NCBI RefSeq assembly: GCF_002162375.1
Contig: NZ_CP021425.1
Span: forward strand, 3,480,766-3,544,765
Source of the DNA: Oleiphilus messinensis
GTDB taxonomy: Bacteria; Pseudomonadota; Gammaproteobacteria; Pseudomonadales; Oleiphilaceae
DNA length: 64,000 nucleotides
Reading direction: 5' to 3'
In this document: piece by piece, positions 36,053-45,265 of the stretch
How positions within the stretch are numbered: position 1 is the first letter of the stretch
Layout of the letters: every line of letters begins with the position of its first letter
Position numbers and translations under genes: made by a program
Notes under the pieces: model-generated
Databases searched by the model: none
The model's input: the letters and a program-made list of their open reading frames with translations, nothing else
Told to the model about the DNA's origin: nothing

Positions 36053-36078
36053 AAAAAAAGGAGCCAGTAAGGCTCCTT
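36053..36078 (-). terminator. Rho-independent terminator of fliS
   Basis: AAGGAGCC/GGCTCCTT stem, 5-nt loop, followed on the minus strand by seven T. It lies just beyond the fliS stop. Confidence 0.85.
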
Positions 36079-36124
36079 GTGAAATATGAATATACAGACT
36101 TTCTTGGTTAAACCAAGCTGTTTA

Positions 36125-36520
36125 TCAAACCAGTTTCTTTTCAATCACTTCCTGCCGAATGCCGTCCCAGCCCTCTTTCACACTGCGGATGAGGCGGGAA
36201 CATTCATCGAGAATCTCCAAGCTGTTTTTCACATTGGCTTCAAACAATCTACGTTCAATATAATCGTAAAGCGCTTCGAGATTTGCAGCAACTTCTCCAC
36301 CTTTTTCGAAATCCAGAAAACCACGCAAACCCGCAACAATTTCAATACTCTTGTTAATCAGATTATTTTTTGCTTCGAAGTCAGCGGCTGTAATTCTGTT
36401 TTTTGCCATTGCCATGCGCTGCAGCGCACCATCTAATAAAAGCTGAATCAATTTATGGGGATCGGCATCAACAATACTGGTTTGGGTGCTGACTTGTTGG
36501 TACTGATGAGCTGCATTCAT
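36125..36520 (-). CDS. fliS: FliS, flagellin export chaperone
   Basis: A 131-residue FliS of normal length. Typical features are the N-terminal QYQQVSTQTSIVDADPHKLIQLLLDGALQRM and RGFLDFEKGGEVAANLEALYDYIERRLFEAN. FliS wraps the disordered C-terminus of flagellin in the cytoplasm until export. It follows fliD in the same direction with a 119 bp gap. AGGTGA lies 5-6 nt before the ATG. Confidence 0.95.
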   Translation of the reverse strand: MNAAHQYQQVSTQTSIVDADPHKLIQLLLDGALQRMAMAKNRITAADFEAKNNLINKSIEIVAGLRGFLDFEKGGEVAANLEALYDYIERRLFEANVKNSLEILDECSRLIRSVKEGWDGIRQEVIEKKLV

Positions 36521-36639
36521 AATTCACCTACTTATATGTTTTTGATAACCTGTACTTTTATTATCGACCCCGGAACAAAAAACTTAAGCAAAATATCCCA
36601 AAAAACATCATTTTTTTGACGGCTAAAAACACACCGAGG

Positions 36640-38622
36640 TTACTTATCTGAACTACCTGACAATGATGCCAACTGTGCAGAAATAAAATCCATTGTGCTG
36701 TTCAAACGATTTATCCGGATATCCGCAGATGTAAACTGTTTCACCAAACGCTCCCGGAGCGACTCAACCCGCAAATCAAGGCTGGATCGCTCTTTGTCAA
36801 TTTCGAGCAATTGAGCACTTAAGCCATCCGTTCGTGAAGTCAGCGAGCCGTCGACACCAATCATGCCGGTAAACAAATCAACGAATCGATCTGCAACACC
36901 TTTGATGACCGTGACTGTGCCACGATTACCGGTGGTACCACCGGTAATACTCAGGGAAATCCCGTTTGCGTCATCCCCCTCTTTATTTAATGACAGTTGC
37001 TGGCCAACCCCGGTCGCGGTTTGACCATTAATAGTTCCGGCAACATCTAAACCATCAGTACCAGCAATCGCATCAATACCCAATTGAGCGAGCGAGTTTG
37101 CACTCACGGACGTGAAATCGACCTTGGATGCACTCCCAAACGAGGTTGACGTAAAGGTCAGTTGATTACTGCCGTCAAGCCCGACAACAATTTGCGCTCC
37201 CGCATTTTTCAGATTGGTATCTGCGTCAATCTGGGCCTGGATTTCGGTCACTAAATCAGCAGACGTATAGGCTCCCGCGGTCAGAACAATATCCGAAGAC
37301 TCAGTGCCATCCACACTAATCCGAAAGGTATCATTGTTCGCATCAATGGTGACCCCGGCACTGACATCCACAGTGCCGCTAAAAGCACCATGGGTTGCGA
37401 GCTGGGTGATATTTACAGCATAGCTACCAGGCTGGGAGTCGAACGTTTTACTGACGAAATCCACCTGGCTGTCCGAGGTTCTGCCCTGATCTGAAAACAA
37501 CGCAACCACATCATCCGTGTGATCTTTAAGTGCATCGATGAAGGTGGATCGATCAAACAGGATTTCGCCGGTATCTTTGTTGGTGGACACACCAACATCA
37601 ACCAAAGACCGAACGTTCGCATTCTCGAGCCCGGGAATGACGCCGCTTAACAAGTTTCGTGTCTGGGAAGAAATTAATCTGACGGTTGAATCACCCAACA
37701 AAATGCCAGACGCAGACGGATCGTTGGTATTGTACTCTGTCAGCTCAGTGACCAGGGTTTTCAACTCATTAAACTTCTCTATGAACTCTTCAACCCGATC
37801 AGCAACTTTCTCAGAGTCTTCCTCGATTTTAATGGTTGCAGGTGATCCAGCATTAGTGCCGGAAAGCTCAAAAGTGGTTCCGGTCAATAAATCATCGATC
37901 GTATTACTGCTACGCGTAATGGGTATCCCGTTGAAATCAAAAGTTGCATCCTGTGCGATCACCGACTCGGTGAGATTATTAGCCGAGCCATTAAAAGCCA
38001 GCTGCGACAGCCCTGAAGTATCGAGGTGATTGCCATCACTATCGTTTACAGTCAGGGTCAAGGCATTATCGACACCGGTTTGGTTGGAGTTTATAACTAA
38101 CTGAAACCCCGAACCATTATTAATAACAGAAGCCGTTACATCTATAGATGATTCGGCATTGATTGATGCCGCCAGGCCTTCAAGCGTGTTATTTGTACCG
38201 TCAACAGTAATGTTCACCGACGCAGTGCCCGCCTGGAGTGTTAATGTCCCAGTCCCCAATGTAGTGGTATCTTTGTCTGCAAAGGTTCCAGTGGATACGG
38301 TGTGAGCTTGAGCCAATTTGGAGACTTCAAGCGAGTAGGTTCCAGGTTGAGATGAAGAGCCGACCGTCCCGGATATGGAAGCGTTGCTTGAACTGAAGGT
38401 GAGTTCGCGTAGTGCGGCAGGGTTGCCTAATGTACGTGCAGGGAGACGAAGGTCAGTGATGGCGCTTCTTAGCTGACCGTATGCAGACAGCTTCGCACTC
38501 ACCTCTTCTTCTTTGGCGTTCAAGCGCGCTTCTGCAGGTGCCCGTTCGGCAGATGTCAGTTTATCGATCAGTTCGCTGGTAAGAACACCAGATCCAATTC
38601 CCACAGAACTAATACTTGCCAT
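36640..38622 (-). CDS. fliD: FliD, flagellar filament cap
   Basis: A 660-residue FliD, longer than the usual 450-500. The N-terminal (SSVGIGSGVLTSELIDKL, then SYSLEVSKLAQAH) and C-terminal (TDGLSAQLLEIDKERSSLD...MDFISAQLASL) coiled-coil ends are conserved; the extra length is in the central, surface-exposed domains, including a repeat of the hook-IN-like segment (GSYAVNITQLATHGAFSG). It caps the growing filament and folds arriving flagellin. It has a sigma-28-like promoter overlapping the terminator of flaG. Confidence 0.94.
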   Translation of the reverse strand: MASISSVGIGSGVLTSELIDKLTSAERAPAEARLNAKEEEVSAKLSAYGQLRSAITDLRLPARTLGNPAALRELTFSSSNASISGTVGSSSQPGTYSLEVSKLAQAHTVSTGTFADKDTTTLGTGTLTLQAGTASVNITVDGTNNTLEGLAASINAESSIDVTASVINNGSGFQLVINSNQTGVDNALTLTVNDSDGNHLDTSGLSQLAFNGSANNLTESVIAQDATFDFNGIPITRSSNTIDDLLTGTTFELSGTNAGSPATIKIEEDSEKVADRVEEFIEKFNELKTLVTELTEYNTNDPSASGILLGDSTVRLISSQTRNLLSGVIPGLENANVRSLVDVGVSTNKDTGEILFDRSTFIDALKDHTDDVVALFSDQGRTSDSQVDFVSKTFDSQPGSYAVNITQLATHGAFSGTVDVSAGVTIDANNDTFRISVDGTESSDIVLTAGAYTSADLVTEIQAQIDADTNLKNAGAQIVVGLDGSNQLTFTSTSFGSASKVDFTSVSANSLAQLGIDAIAGTDGLDVAGTINGQTATGVGQQLSLNKEGDDANGISLSITGGTTGNRGTVTVIKGVADRFVDLFTGMIGVDGSLTSRTDGLSAQLLEIDKERSSLDLRVESLRERLVKQFTSADIRINRLNSTMDFISAQLASLSGSSDK

Positions 38623-38658
38623 TTTTGCTACCCTCGAACCTCTAACCTTATAGTACAG

Positions 38659-38685
38659 CTATCGGCAAAAAGGGGCAAAACTTTG
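38659..38685 (-). promoter_or_regulatory. Sigma-28-like promoter of fliD
   Basis: On the minus strand: CAAA, 15 nt, GCCGATAG, against the FliA consensus TAAA-N15-GCCGATAA. Two mismatches, exact spacing. Confidence 0.6.
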
Positions 38686-38700
38686 CCGGTTTTTGCCCCC
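38667..38700 (-). terminator. Terminator of flaG, overlapping the fliD promoter
   Basis: On the minus strand GGGGCAAAA/TTTTGCCCC is a 9-bp stem followed by TTTTT. The same bases contain most of the sigma-28-like promoter of fliD. Confidence 0.7.
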
Positions 38701-38746
38701 TAATTTGTTACAAGTTGTAAGCAGCCATTTGAGGATGCCGATTGTA

Positions 38747-39205
38747 CTAAACTTTCATGGTAAACAGACTTAATGGTTCCTCCTGCTGCAAGTTCCGCGC
38801 CATATTCAACGCTACTTCATCTGGGATTTGTCTGACCACCTCATTTGTTTTGCGGTCCACCACTTTCACAACCATTCTGCCGGAATCATCATCCACATTG
38901 AACTGCAAATCACGTTGAACGGATTGGATATAATCATTCAACTTGGTCACTGCTTGCTCGAGTTTATCCCTTTGCTTTTCAGAACCTTCTTCGGACTGTT
39001 TAGATTGTGCAATGGTTTGAGCTGACAATGCGTTTTGTGTGTTCTGCTGCTCTTCTGCCTTGGCTTGCTGATCGGCAACCCGATTTTCCGACGGATTTGC
39101 CGCCTGTACGGGTTGTTTCTGAGGTGATAACGCAGCACGACCCGACGTATCCCCCGTTTTTGCCGGGAGCGTCAGGTTCAAATTGCTTGGTTTAATCTCA
39201 TTCAT
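38747..39205 (-). CDS. flaG: FlaG, flagellar length/assembly protein
   Basis: A 152-residue FlaG: a polar, Gln/Ala-rich N-terminal half and the conserved C-terminal domain LQFNVDDDSGRMVVKVVDRKTNEVVRQIPDEVA. FlaG affects filament length; the mechanism is not settled. It lies between fliC and fliD as in pseudomonads and vibrios. GAGGTGA precedes the ATG by about 4-5 nt. Confidence 0.93.
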   Translation of the reverse strand: MNEIKPSNLNLTLPAKTGDTSGRAALSPQKQPVQAANPSENRVADQQAKAEEQQNTQNALSAQTIAQSKQSEEGSEKQRDKLEQAVTKLNDYIQSVQRDLQFNVDDDSGRMVVKVVDRKTNEVVRQIPDEVALNMARNLQQEEPLSLFTMKV

Positions 39206-39288
39206 AGGTCACCTCTATGCTAGTCTAGAAGAAACGCGATCCTGATTCCAGAGAATCAGAACCGCTTTCCTAATTCGACCCGACCTGA

Positions 39289-41304
39289 TTACTGCAGCAG
39301 TGACAGTGCTTGCTGTGGTCTTGAGTTAGCCTGTGCCAACACCGAGATACCCGCTTGTTGCAGTACCTGGGTTCTGGACAACTCAGCCGTTTCTGCCGCG
39401 AAGTCTGCATCCTGAATTCGAGAGTTCGAAGCTGACAGGTTCTCCCCTTGCACCGCCAGGTTGGAGATTGTCGCTTCGAAGCGGTTTTGAACCGCACCCA
39501 ACTGGGCTTGAACTCTGGATACCTGGTTGATGGCGTTATCGATACCTTTGATTGCATCGTTGGCACCGGCTACCGTAGAGATATCGATATCCTTCAGCAA
39601 GGTACCAGTTTCGCCACCGCCGAACGACCCCACACTAAACCCAGCATTCACGGGGCCTGTGGCATTCGCCGTGCCAATGTTGATCTGACCTGCAGATTCA
39701 AGCGTAATCGAAGCACGAGTTGTTGCAGCGGTTAAACCGCCGGATGCAGCACCTACCGCATTAACCTCAATATTACGTCCGTCATCAGCAATCAACTGAT
39801 ACTGGTCGGAATCAACAATTTCAGCTCGAATACCTGTCTGCGCCGATTTCTGGTTAATCGCATCAACGATATTCGACATTTGACCACCGATATCACCTGT
39901 CGCCGCTGCGGCTATGTCATTTATCGTTACAGCGTTAAGAATCATACCAGAGACTGCACCCACGGTTACTGCGCCTGACAACACTTGAGTATTCTGTGCA
40001 GTCGCAGTTACGCCCGTTTGATCACTCACTCTGTTAATCGCGGCAGCTTTGGATATCGCACTACTATCTTTACTGGTGGACGACGCCACATCATCAGTAG
40101 CAAGAGATGCACCGACTGAGACACCGTTGATGGTTAAATCGCCAGCGACGAGAGCTGTTGCTGTTACCGCACCACCATTGACACCACTATTACTTCCGCT
40201 GTATGTACCTACTTCAATACCCGCATTCTCTAGTGAATTACCTGTATTACTGCCAATCTCAAAATCAGTACCATCTTCGGAAATCAAACTCACCGTACCA
40301 GTAGTGGTACCGGCAGCCGCCAAGCCCCAAGTCGCGCCACTTGATCCGAGTTCAATATTCCGCCCATCTTCTGCAGTGAGCGTGACCCCTGAAGTCAAGT
40401 TATTAATATCGATTGAAGCGGTAACACCCGTTTGGCCTGCAAAGGAATTGATCGTATCCGCCACACCCTGTAAATCTGCCGCCAGGTTGGTAGCGGATGC
40501 AGAACCTGCAAGTGTCATCGTTACGCCATTAATTGTCAGAGCCCCTGCAGCAGCAACGTTCGCCGTATTGGAACCTTTAATCGTGGTAGCATCAGCAACA
40601 GCGGTAACACCACTTTCATCGGAAACCGCATTGATTGCAGCTGCGACCGAGATGGCTGAGCGATCCGCGAGCGTAGTCGAAGCACCGTCACTTGCTGCTG
40701 ACGCTGCCCCCACACCCACACCATTAATGGTTACGTCACCCGCAATCATTGCGCTAGAAGTCGATGAAGTACTGATACCATTTGACAATGCCGTACCCAG
40801 AGTGTCTTGAGTCACCTTCGCAACACTTACACTGATCGTCTCACCCACGTTTGCGCCAGTCTGGAAAACTTTATCCTGGAACGAACCATCCAGTAATTTC
40901 TGACCGTTAAAGTTGGTTTTTTCAGAGATTGCCGCAATCTCCGATTTCAGCTGATCAACCTCTTCCTGAAGCGATGAACGCTCCAAGTCGGTGTTTGAAC
41001 CGTTAGCCGATTGCAGTGCCAGCTCACGAATACGCTGTAAGCTGTCGCGCATACTGTTTAATGCGCCCTCAGCGGTTTGAGCCAGAGACACCCCGTCACC
41101 TGCGTTTCGGCTTGCCACATTGGTACCACGAATTTGAGCGGTTAACCGGTTAGAGATCGCCAGACCCGCCGCGTCGTCTTTCGCACCGTTGATCCGTAAA
41201 CCGGAAGAAAGTCTTTGCAGCGCTTGGTCACCCGCCCGCTGTGAATTGTCCAGGTTACGCTGTGCGCTAATGGAGGCAAGGTTCGTATTAATTATTTGAG
41301 GCAT
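39289..41304 (-). CDS. fliC: Flagellin with a large repetitive central domain
   Basis: About 671 residues. The N-terminal D0/D1 (PQIINTNLASISAQRNLDNSQ, QRLSSGLRINGAKDDAAGLAI) and C-terminal D1/D0 (DNAINQVSRVQAQLGAVQNRFE...QANSRPQQALSLLQ) are highly conserved. Between them lie about 400 residues of surface-exposed D2/D3, low in charge and rich in Ala/Thr/Ser/Val, with diverged repeats of a module beginning AGDVTINGVGVG or AGDLTINGVSVG and ending TAEDGRNIEL or IADDGRNIEV. Many Ser/Thr are plausible O-glycosylation sites. The true start is the ATG at 41304 behind AGGAG; an upstream in-frame start at 41328 is not supported. It has its own sigma-28 promoter. Confidence 0.95.
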   Translation of the reverse strand: MPQIINTNLASISAQRNLDNSQRAGDQALQRLSSGLRINGAKDDAAGLAISNRLTAQIRGTNVASRNAGDGVSLAQTAEGALNSMRDSLQRIRELALQSANGSNTDLERSSLQEEVDQLKSEIAAISEKTNFNGQKLLDGSFQDKVFQTGANVGETISVSVAKVTQDTLGTALSNGISTSSTSSAMIAGDVTINGVGVGAASAASDGASTTLADRSAISVAAAINAVSDESGVTAVADATTIKGSNTANVAAAGALTINGVTMTLAGSASATNLAADLQGVADTINSFAGQTGVTASIDINNLTSGVTLTAEDGRNIELGSSGATWGLAAAGTTTGTVSLISEDGTDFEIGSNTGNSLENAGIEVGTYSGSNSGVNGGAVTATALVAGDLTINGVSVGASLATDDVASSTSKDSSAISKAAAINRVSDQTGVTATAQNTQVLSGAVTVGAVSGMILNAVTINDIAAAATGDIGGQMSNIVDAINQKSAQTGIRAEIVDSDQYQLIADDGRNIEVNAVGAASGGLTAATTRASITLESAGQINIGTANATGPVNAGFSVGSFGGGETGTLLKDIDISTVAGANDAIKGIDNAINQVSRVQAQLGAVQNRFEATISNLAVQGENLSASNSRIQDADFAAETAELSRTQVLQQAGISVLAQANSRPQQALSLLQ

Positions 41305-41409
41305 TTCGCTTCTCCTATCTATTCCCAATCAGAATCAAGTGATTGCATGAGAGGCTAACGCATGCCAGCATTTGCTTTAGAACGCAGTGCGCTACACCTG
41401 ATATTTCGT

Positions 41410-41436
41410 TTAACGGCAGGGGAAGGAGAAGCTTTA
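41410..41436 (-). promoter_or_regulatory. Sigma-28 (FliA) promoter of fliC
   Basis: On the minus strand: TAAA, 15 nt, GCCGTTAA. One mismatch to the FliA consensus. Leader of about 100 nt to the fliC ATG. Confidence 0.85.
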
Positions 41437-41596
41437 GTAACAAATTTTATTTTGTGTGTAACGGTTTGTAAAAAGCACTCAGAATCACGATAAACCTGGG
41501 CTCACAAGGGATTTTTCTATTCCTTATGCAAATATGGTATAAACAATTGAATTAAGACTTCATCGGGTTTATTAAAATTTCCTTGAGGAGCAGTTT

Positions 41597-42640
41597 ATGG
41601 AGTTCAAGACGACCTTTACCCAAATGACTCAACACATTGTAGAGTCAGGGGTACTCAGATCCAATCCGTTTATTTTACTGGACGTTGGGTGCAGCGGAGG
41701 CATCGCGTCACTCTGGCGATTATTTGGAACATCCCTCAGAGCAATTGGTGTCGACCCAGTTAAAAGCGAAATAAATCGCTTGAACAACACTGAATCCTTC
41801 GAGGGCGTAAATTACCGCAGCGCGTATATTGGTTTACCAGATTCCCACCCCATTGTCGTTGCGAGAGAAGGCGGCGAGCCATGGGGCGGCAACCCCTGGA
41901 ATCGCTTATCTGCTCATGTGGCGGCTGAAATCATTAGACAAAAGAATGAAGTAGAGAACAAACTCACCACGTTAAACGATTGGCAGAATTCAGATCTCGT
42001 GCATCAAGAACAAAAACTGACGGTTGATGAGCTGGTAAATCGAGAAAACCTTGAGGATCTGGATTTTATAAAAATCGACATTGACGGGTATGACTTAGAC
42101 GTGATCTATTCCGCGATGAATGTAATGAATGCTGCCCCGGTTTTAGGCTTCACGCTGGAAGTAAATTATTTTGGCAGCACGTCTAATAGCGATCATACCT
42201 TTCACAATACAGACCGCTTAATGCGCGAATCTGGGTTCGACTTGTTTGATCTTTCTGTCCGCCGATACTCCAGTTCAGCACTGCCCGCCCCCTTCACTCA
42301 TCGCTGCCCTGCCCAGACACACTATGGTCGCCCACTGCAGGGTGATGCACTGTATCTGAGAGACCCAATGTCAAAGGGCACACGCAAAGCCCCCATTTGC
42401 CCTGACCTCGATGCCCTAAAAACACTTAAACTAGCCTGTTTGTTTGAACTGTTCGGCTTACCTGACCACGCGGCGGAACTTATCATTGGACAACGTGATA
42501 AAATCACAACCCTCTGCCCCACTGGAGACTTGCTCGATACGTTAACACAGGAAACAGGAATCAATTATAAAGACTATCAAAGCTACATGCAGGCCTTTGA
42601 GACTGACCCGACTCAACTCTACCCAGCACGAAAAAAATGA
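41597..42640 (+). CDS. FkbM-like methyltransferase, copy 1
   Basis: A 347-residue protein with a SAM-binding motif (FILLDVGCSGGIASLWR at about 26-42), GVDPVKSEINRLNN, and the FkbM acidic motif DFIKIDIDGYDLDVI (about 155). A helical C-terminal domain of ~100 residues (LKTLKLACLFELFGLPDHAAELI...YKDYQSYMQAFETDP) follows. It is a paralogue of the convergent gene at 42694: both end with the same YDSYM/YQSYM plus NFYP/QLYP tail. GAGGAG lies 6-7 nt before the ATG. It would methylate a sugar hydroxyl, substrate unknown. Confidence 0.8.
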   Translation: MEFKTTFTQMTQHIVESGVLRSNPFILLDVGCSGGIASLWRLFGTSLRAIGVDPVKSEINRLNNTESFEGVNYRSAYIGLPDSHPIVVAREGGEPWGGNPWNRLSAHVAAEIIRQKNEVENKLTTLNDWQNSDLVHQEQKLTVDELVNRENLEDLDFIKIDIDGYDLDVIYSAMNVMNAAPVLGFTLEVNYFGSTSNSDHTFHNTDRLMRESGFDLFDLSVRRYSSSALPAPFTHRCPAQTHYGRPLQGDALYLRDPMSKGTRKAPICPDLDALKTLKLACLFELFGLPDHAAELIIGQRDKITTLCPTGDLLDTLTQETGINYKDYQSYMQAFETDPTQLYPARKK

Positions 42641-42676
42641 AGCGGTTAAGATCCTTCAGATAGATGCCGCTTCATT
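42631..42676. terminator. Shared terminator between the two FkbM-like genes
   Basis: AATGAAGCGG/CCGCTTCATT inverted repeat with a 21-nt loop. On the minus strand the stem is followed by seven T; the plus-strand gene ends inside the left arm. Confidence 0.6.
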
Positions 42677-42693
42677 TGATTCCGCCTAATTGG

Positions 42694-43722
42694 TTATTCT
42701 GGAGGATAGAAATTTCCCGGGTTTTCCTGAAACTTCGCCATATAACTATCGTAATCGTTTATTCCCCATGGGTTATCGGGCACCAGGAGATTTAGTACAG
42801 TTTTATAGTCCACACCGGGTATGACATAGTTCTGCTTCACTAATTTTTGAACCAGTCCGGCAACACTGTCTTCCTGACCGAAAAGCCCCAACACCATCAT
42901 CATTTTTAAAAGCTTGTGATGGTTGTTATGAGCGATCCATTTATCGGTGTAAGCTGATTCAACATCAATCCCCCGCACATACAGTGCATCACACCACTGG
43001 ACCTGGCCCTGCCTGGTTTGTGCAGGAATCCGGTAATAAAACTCACCTGGTAATGCGGCATTTGTGTAATGCCAGCAGTCCAGATCAAAAAGCGTAAAGC
43101 CCAGTCCCCGGAGGTATAAATCAATATTGCTGAAAATACTGGCATGCGGATGCAAACTACCGTGGAACTGGCATTCAACCTGAACACCGATAACGTCACC
43201 CTGACTCAACAGTTTTTCTGCGCCACGTAATACAAAATAATCATGCCCGTCTGTATCCACTTTTAAAAAATCAACGTTATAACGCTCGTCTTGAACCAGA
43301 TAAGTATCCAATGACATTCTATGACTGGAATGCACCACGGCTGAGCCACTATTAAAATACTGTTCGGTGTAATTCAGTGACATTAAGTCTGCAGCTTTTT
43401 GAGCACTGGTTTGGTGAAAAGATTGATTATTGCCGTAGCCCTTATTATCAATAGCAGAAGCAACTCCATCATTTTCACAGGTCAACCAAGCATCGACGTA
43501 CTTAAATCTTGGGTTATTTTCAACGTCGTTCAGCCGGTTTATCTCGCTGACCAGCGGGTCAAAACCTACTCCTTGCAAGTTTGGTTCAAATTGCCTCCAA
43601 ATATCTTCAATACCACCACTGGCGCCAACATCCATCAGCGTAAAATCACATCCGCGACTTATTTCCAGGCTTTGTAGATACGCTATCAATCTGGATTGGT
43701 AGCGACAATGTTGCATGGCCAT
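42694..43722 (-). CDS. FkbM-like methyltransferase, copy 2
   Basis: A 342-residue paralogue of the 41597 gene. SAM motif FTLMDVGASGGIEDIWRQF, GFDPLVSEINRLND, acidic motif DFLKVDTDGHDYFVL, then the matching region FTLFDLDCWHYTNAALPGEF...RIPAQTRQGQVQWCDALYVRG, and the helical tail. Shared DALYLRD/DALYVRG and YRIPAQT/HRCPAQT segments show common ancestry. GGGGG precedes the ATG by 7-8 nt. Likely substrate a glycan in the flagellar island. Confidence 0.8.
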   Translation of the reverse strand: MAMQHCRYQSRLIAYLQSLEISRGCDFTLMDVGASGGIEDIWRQFEPNLQGVGFDPLVSEINRLNDVENNPRFKYVDAWLTCENDGVASAIDNKGYGNNQSFHQTSAQKAADLMSLNYTEQYFNSGSAVVHSSHRMSLDTYLVQDERYNVDFLKVDTDGHDYFVLRGAEKLLSQGDVIGVQVECQFHGSLHPHASIFSNIDLYLRGLGFTLFDLDCWHYTNAALPGEFYYRIPAQTRQGQVQWCDALYVRGIDVESAYTDKWIAHNNHHKLLKMMMVLGLFGQEDSVAGLVQKLVKQNYVIPGVDYKTVLNLLVPDNPWGINDYDSYMAKFQENPGNFYPPE

Positions 43723-43933
43723 TCTTATTCCCCCTTAAACAAAACTGAATCATTTACATTTATTTCTATTTTTTCTTGTTGAATCAACTACACTTTTCCT
43801 TAACTGGATAATAGACTAAGATTCCAACGTAACTCTGCTGATTAACAAGATAAAAAACAATCGCATGTGCTCTGAACCCTGAGTTTAATTAGCCGATCCC
43901 GGACTGTAAAAAAGAAACTGTAATATTTGAAAT

Positions 43934-45262
43934 ATGAAAAACCTGAATTTATCTGTCATCGGCCTCGGTAAGCTTGGATCGCCTATGGCAGCAGTATTTG
44001 CCAAAAAGGGCTTCAACGTAATCGGCCTTGATGTTAATCCCGAATTTGTCTCCAAAATCAACGCCGGCACAGCCCCTCTGCAGGAGACACAGCTGCAAGA
44101 GTACGTCAATAGCGGAAAAGCAAATCTACGTGCTACAACTGACTATGATGATGCGATAAAAAACAGCGATATTACATTCATAATTCTACCCACACCGAGT
44201 GATGATAGTGGCTTCTTCTCAAATGATTATGTACTCAGCTCGGTAACCAAAATCGGAGCGGCGTTAAGATCCAAAACAGGTTATCACCTTGTTGTAATCA
44301 CCAGCACAACTATGCCGGGTGCCACTAACGGTATCATTCGGGAAACACTTGAAAAGTCATCCGGTCGAAAGCTGGGGCCAAACCTCGGGCTGTGCTATAG
44401 CCCCGAGTTTATCGCTTTAGGAAGTGTTATCAAGAATATGCTCAACCCCGACTTCATCCTGATTGGAGAATCGGATCGGCAGGCTGGAGACGTACTGCAG
44501 TCCATTTACTCGCAAACCTGTGAAAACACGCCACTCATAAAACGCATGACTTTCACAAGCGCTGAACTTACAAAGTTGTGTGTTAATACATTTGTCACGA
44601 CGAAAATTTCATTTGCCAACATGGTGGCTGAGTATTGCGAACATTTGGAAGGCGCAGAAGCTGAAATCGTTATGGATGCGGTTGGAAGCGATTCGAGAAT
44701 TGGTAAGAAGTACCTGCAAGGTGCAATAGGGTATGGCGGCCCCTGTTTCCCGAGAGACAATCGTGCATTCTATGCACTGGGACAGGAGTTCGGTTTGCAA
44801 GCGGATCTGGCTAAAGCCTCTGATACGATAAACAATCACCAGGTTGTCAGACTTAAAAAAACCATAAACCAAATCGCACAGAACAAACATACAGTCGCGA
44901 TCCTGGGACTCGCTTACAAACCTGAAACTGATGTTGCTGAGGAAAGCCAGGGCGTTTTGCTTGCCAATATTCTGTGCAATGATGGGTATTCAGTCACAGT
45001 ATTTGATCCAATGGCTGTGCTTAACAGTAAAAAACTGCTGGATAACCAAATTAATATCGCGCAGGATCTCGAAGATGCACTCAAAAACAACGAAGTCATC
45101 GTGATCACGACACCTTGGGCTCAATTTTCGGCACTGCCCGATCTAATTGATGCCACTCGAGCCCGCATAATCATTGACCCCTGGCGAGTTATTAATCCCG
45201 AGCAACTTCCTGAAACTGTTCTTCTGATCACAATGGGCAGAACGTTACAATCCAAACCGTAA
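43934..45262 (+). CDS. Nucleotide-sugar dehydrogenase (UDP-glucose/GDP-mannose DH family)
   Basis: A 442-residue NAD-dependent dehydrogenase. N-terminal Rossmann motif SVIGLGKLGSPMA (7-19), catalytic Cys271 in GYGGPCFPRDN, and C-terminal AILGLAYKPETDVAEES. The family oxidises C6 of UDP- or GDP-sugars to the uronic acid; the exact sugar cannot be read from sequence. It opens a long plus-strand run of glycan genes and would supply a uronic acid or a derived acidic sugar. Confidence 0.9.
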   Translation: MKNLNLSVIGLGKLGSPMAAVFAKKGFNVIGLDVNPEFVSKINAGTAPLQETQLQEYVNSGKANLRATTDYDDAIKNSDITFIILPTPSDDSGFFSNDYVLSSVTKIGAALRSKTGYHLVVITSTTMPGATNGIIRETLEKSSGRKLGPNLGLCYSPEFIALGSVIKNMLNPDFILIGESDRQAGDVLQSIYSQTCENTPLIKRMTFTSAELTKLCVNTFVTTKISFANMVAEYCEHLEGAEAEIVMDAVGSDSRIGKKYLQGAIGYGGPCFPRDNRAFYALGQEFGLQADLAKASDTINNHQVVRLKKTINQIAQNKHTVAILGLAYKPETDVAEESQGVLLANILCNDGYSVTVFDPMAVLNSKKLLDNQINIAQDLEDALKNNEVIVITTPWAQFSALPDLIDATRARIIIDPWRVINPEQLPETVLLITMGRTLQSKP

Positions 45263-45265
45263 TTC

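Noticed and set aside
37538-38029. 163-residue open frame antisense to fliD
   Set aside because: Shadow of the conserved FliD frame.
40049-40810. 253-residue open frame antisense to fliC
   Set aside because: It is a shadow of the Ala/Thr-rich flagellin centre; composition is low-complexity and no ribosome-binding site or family motif supports it.
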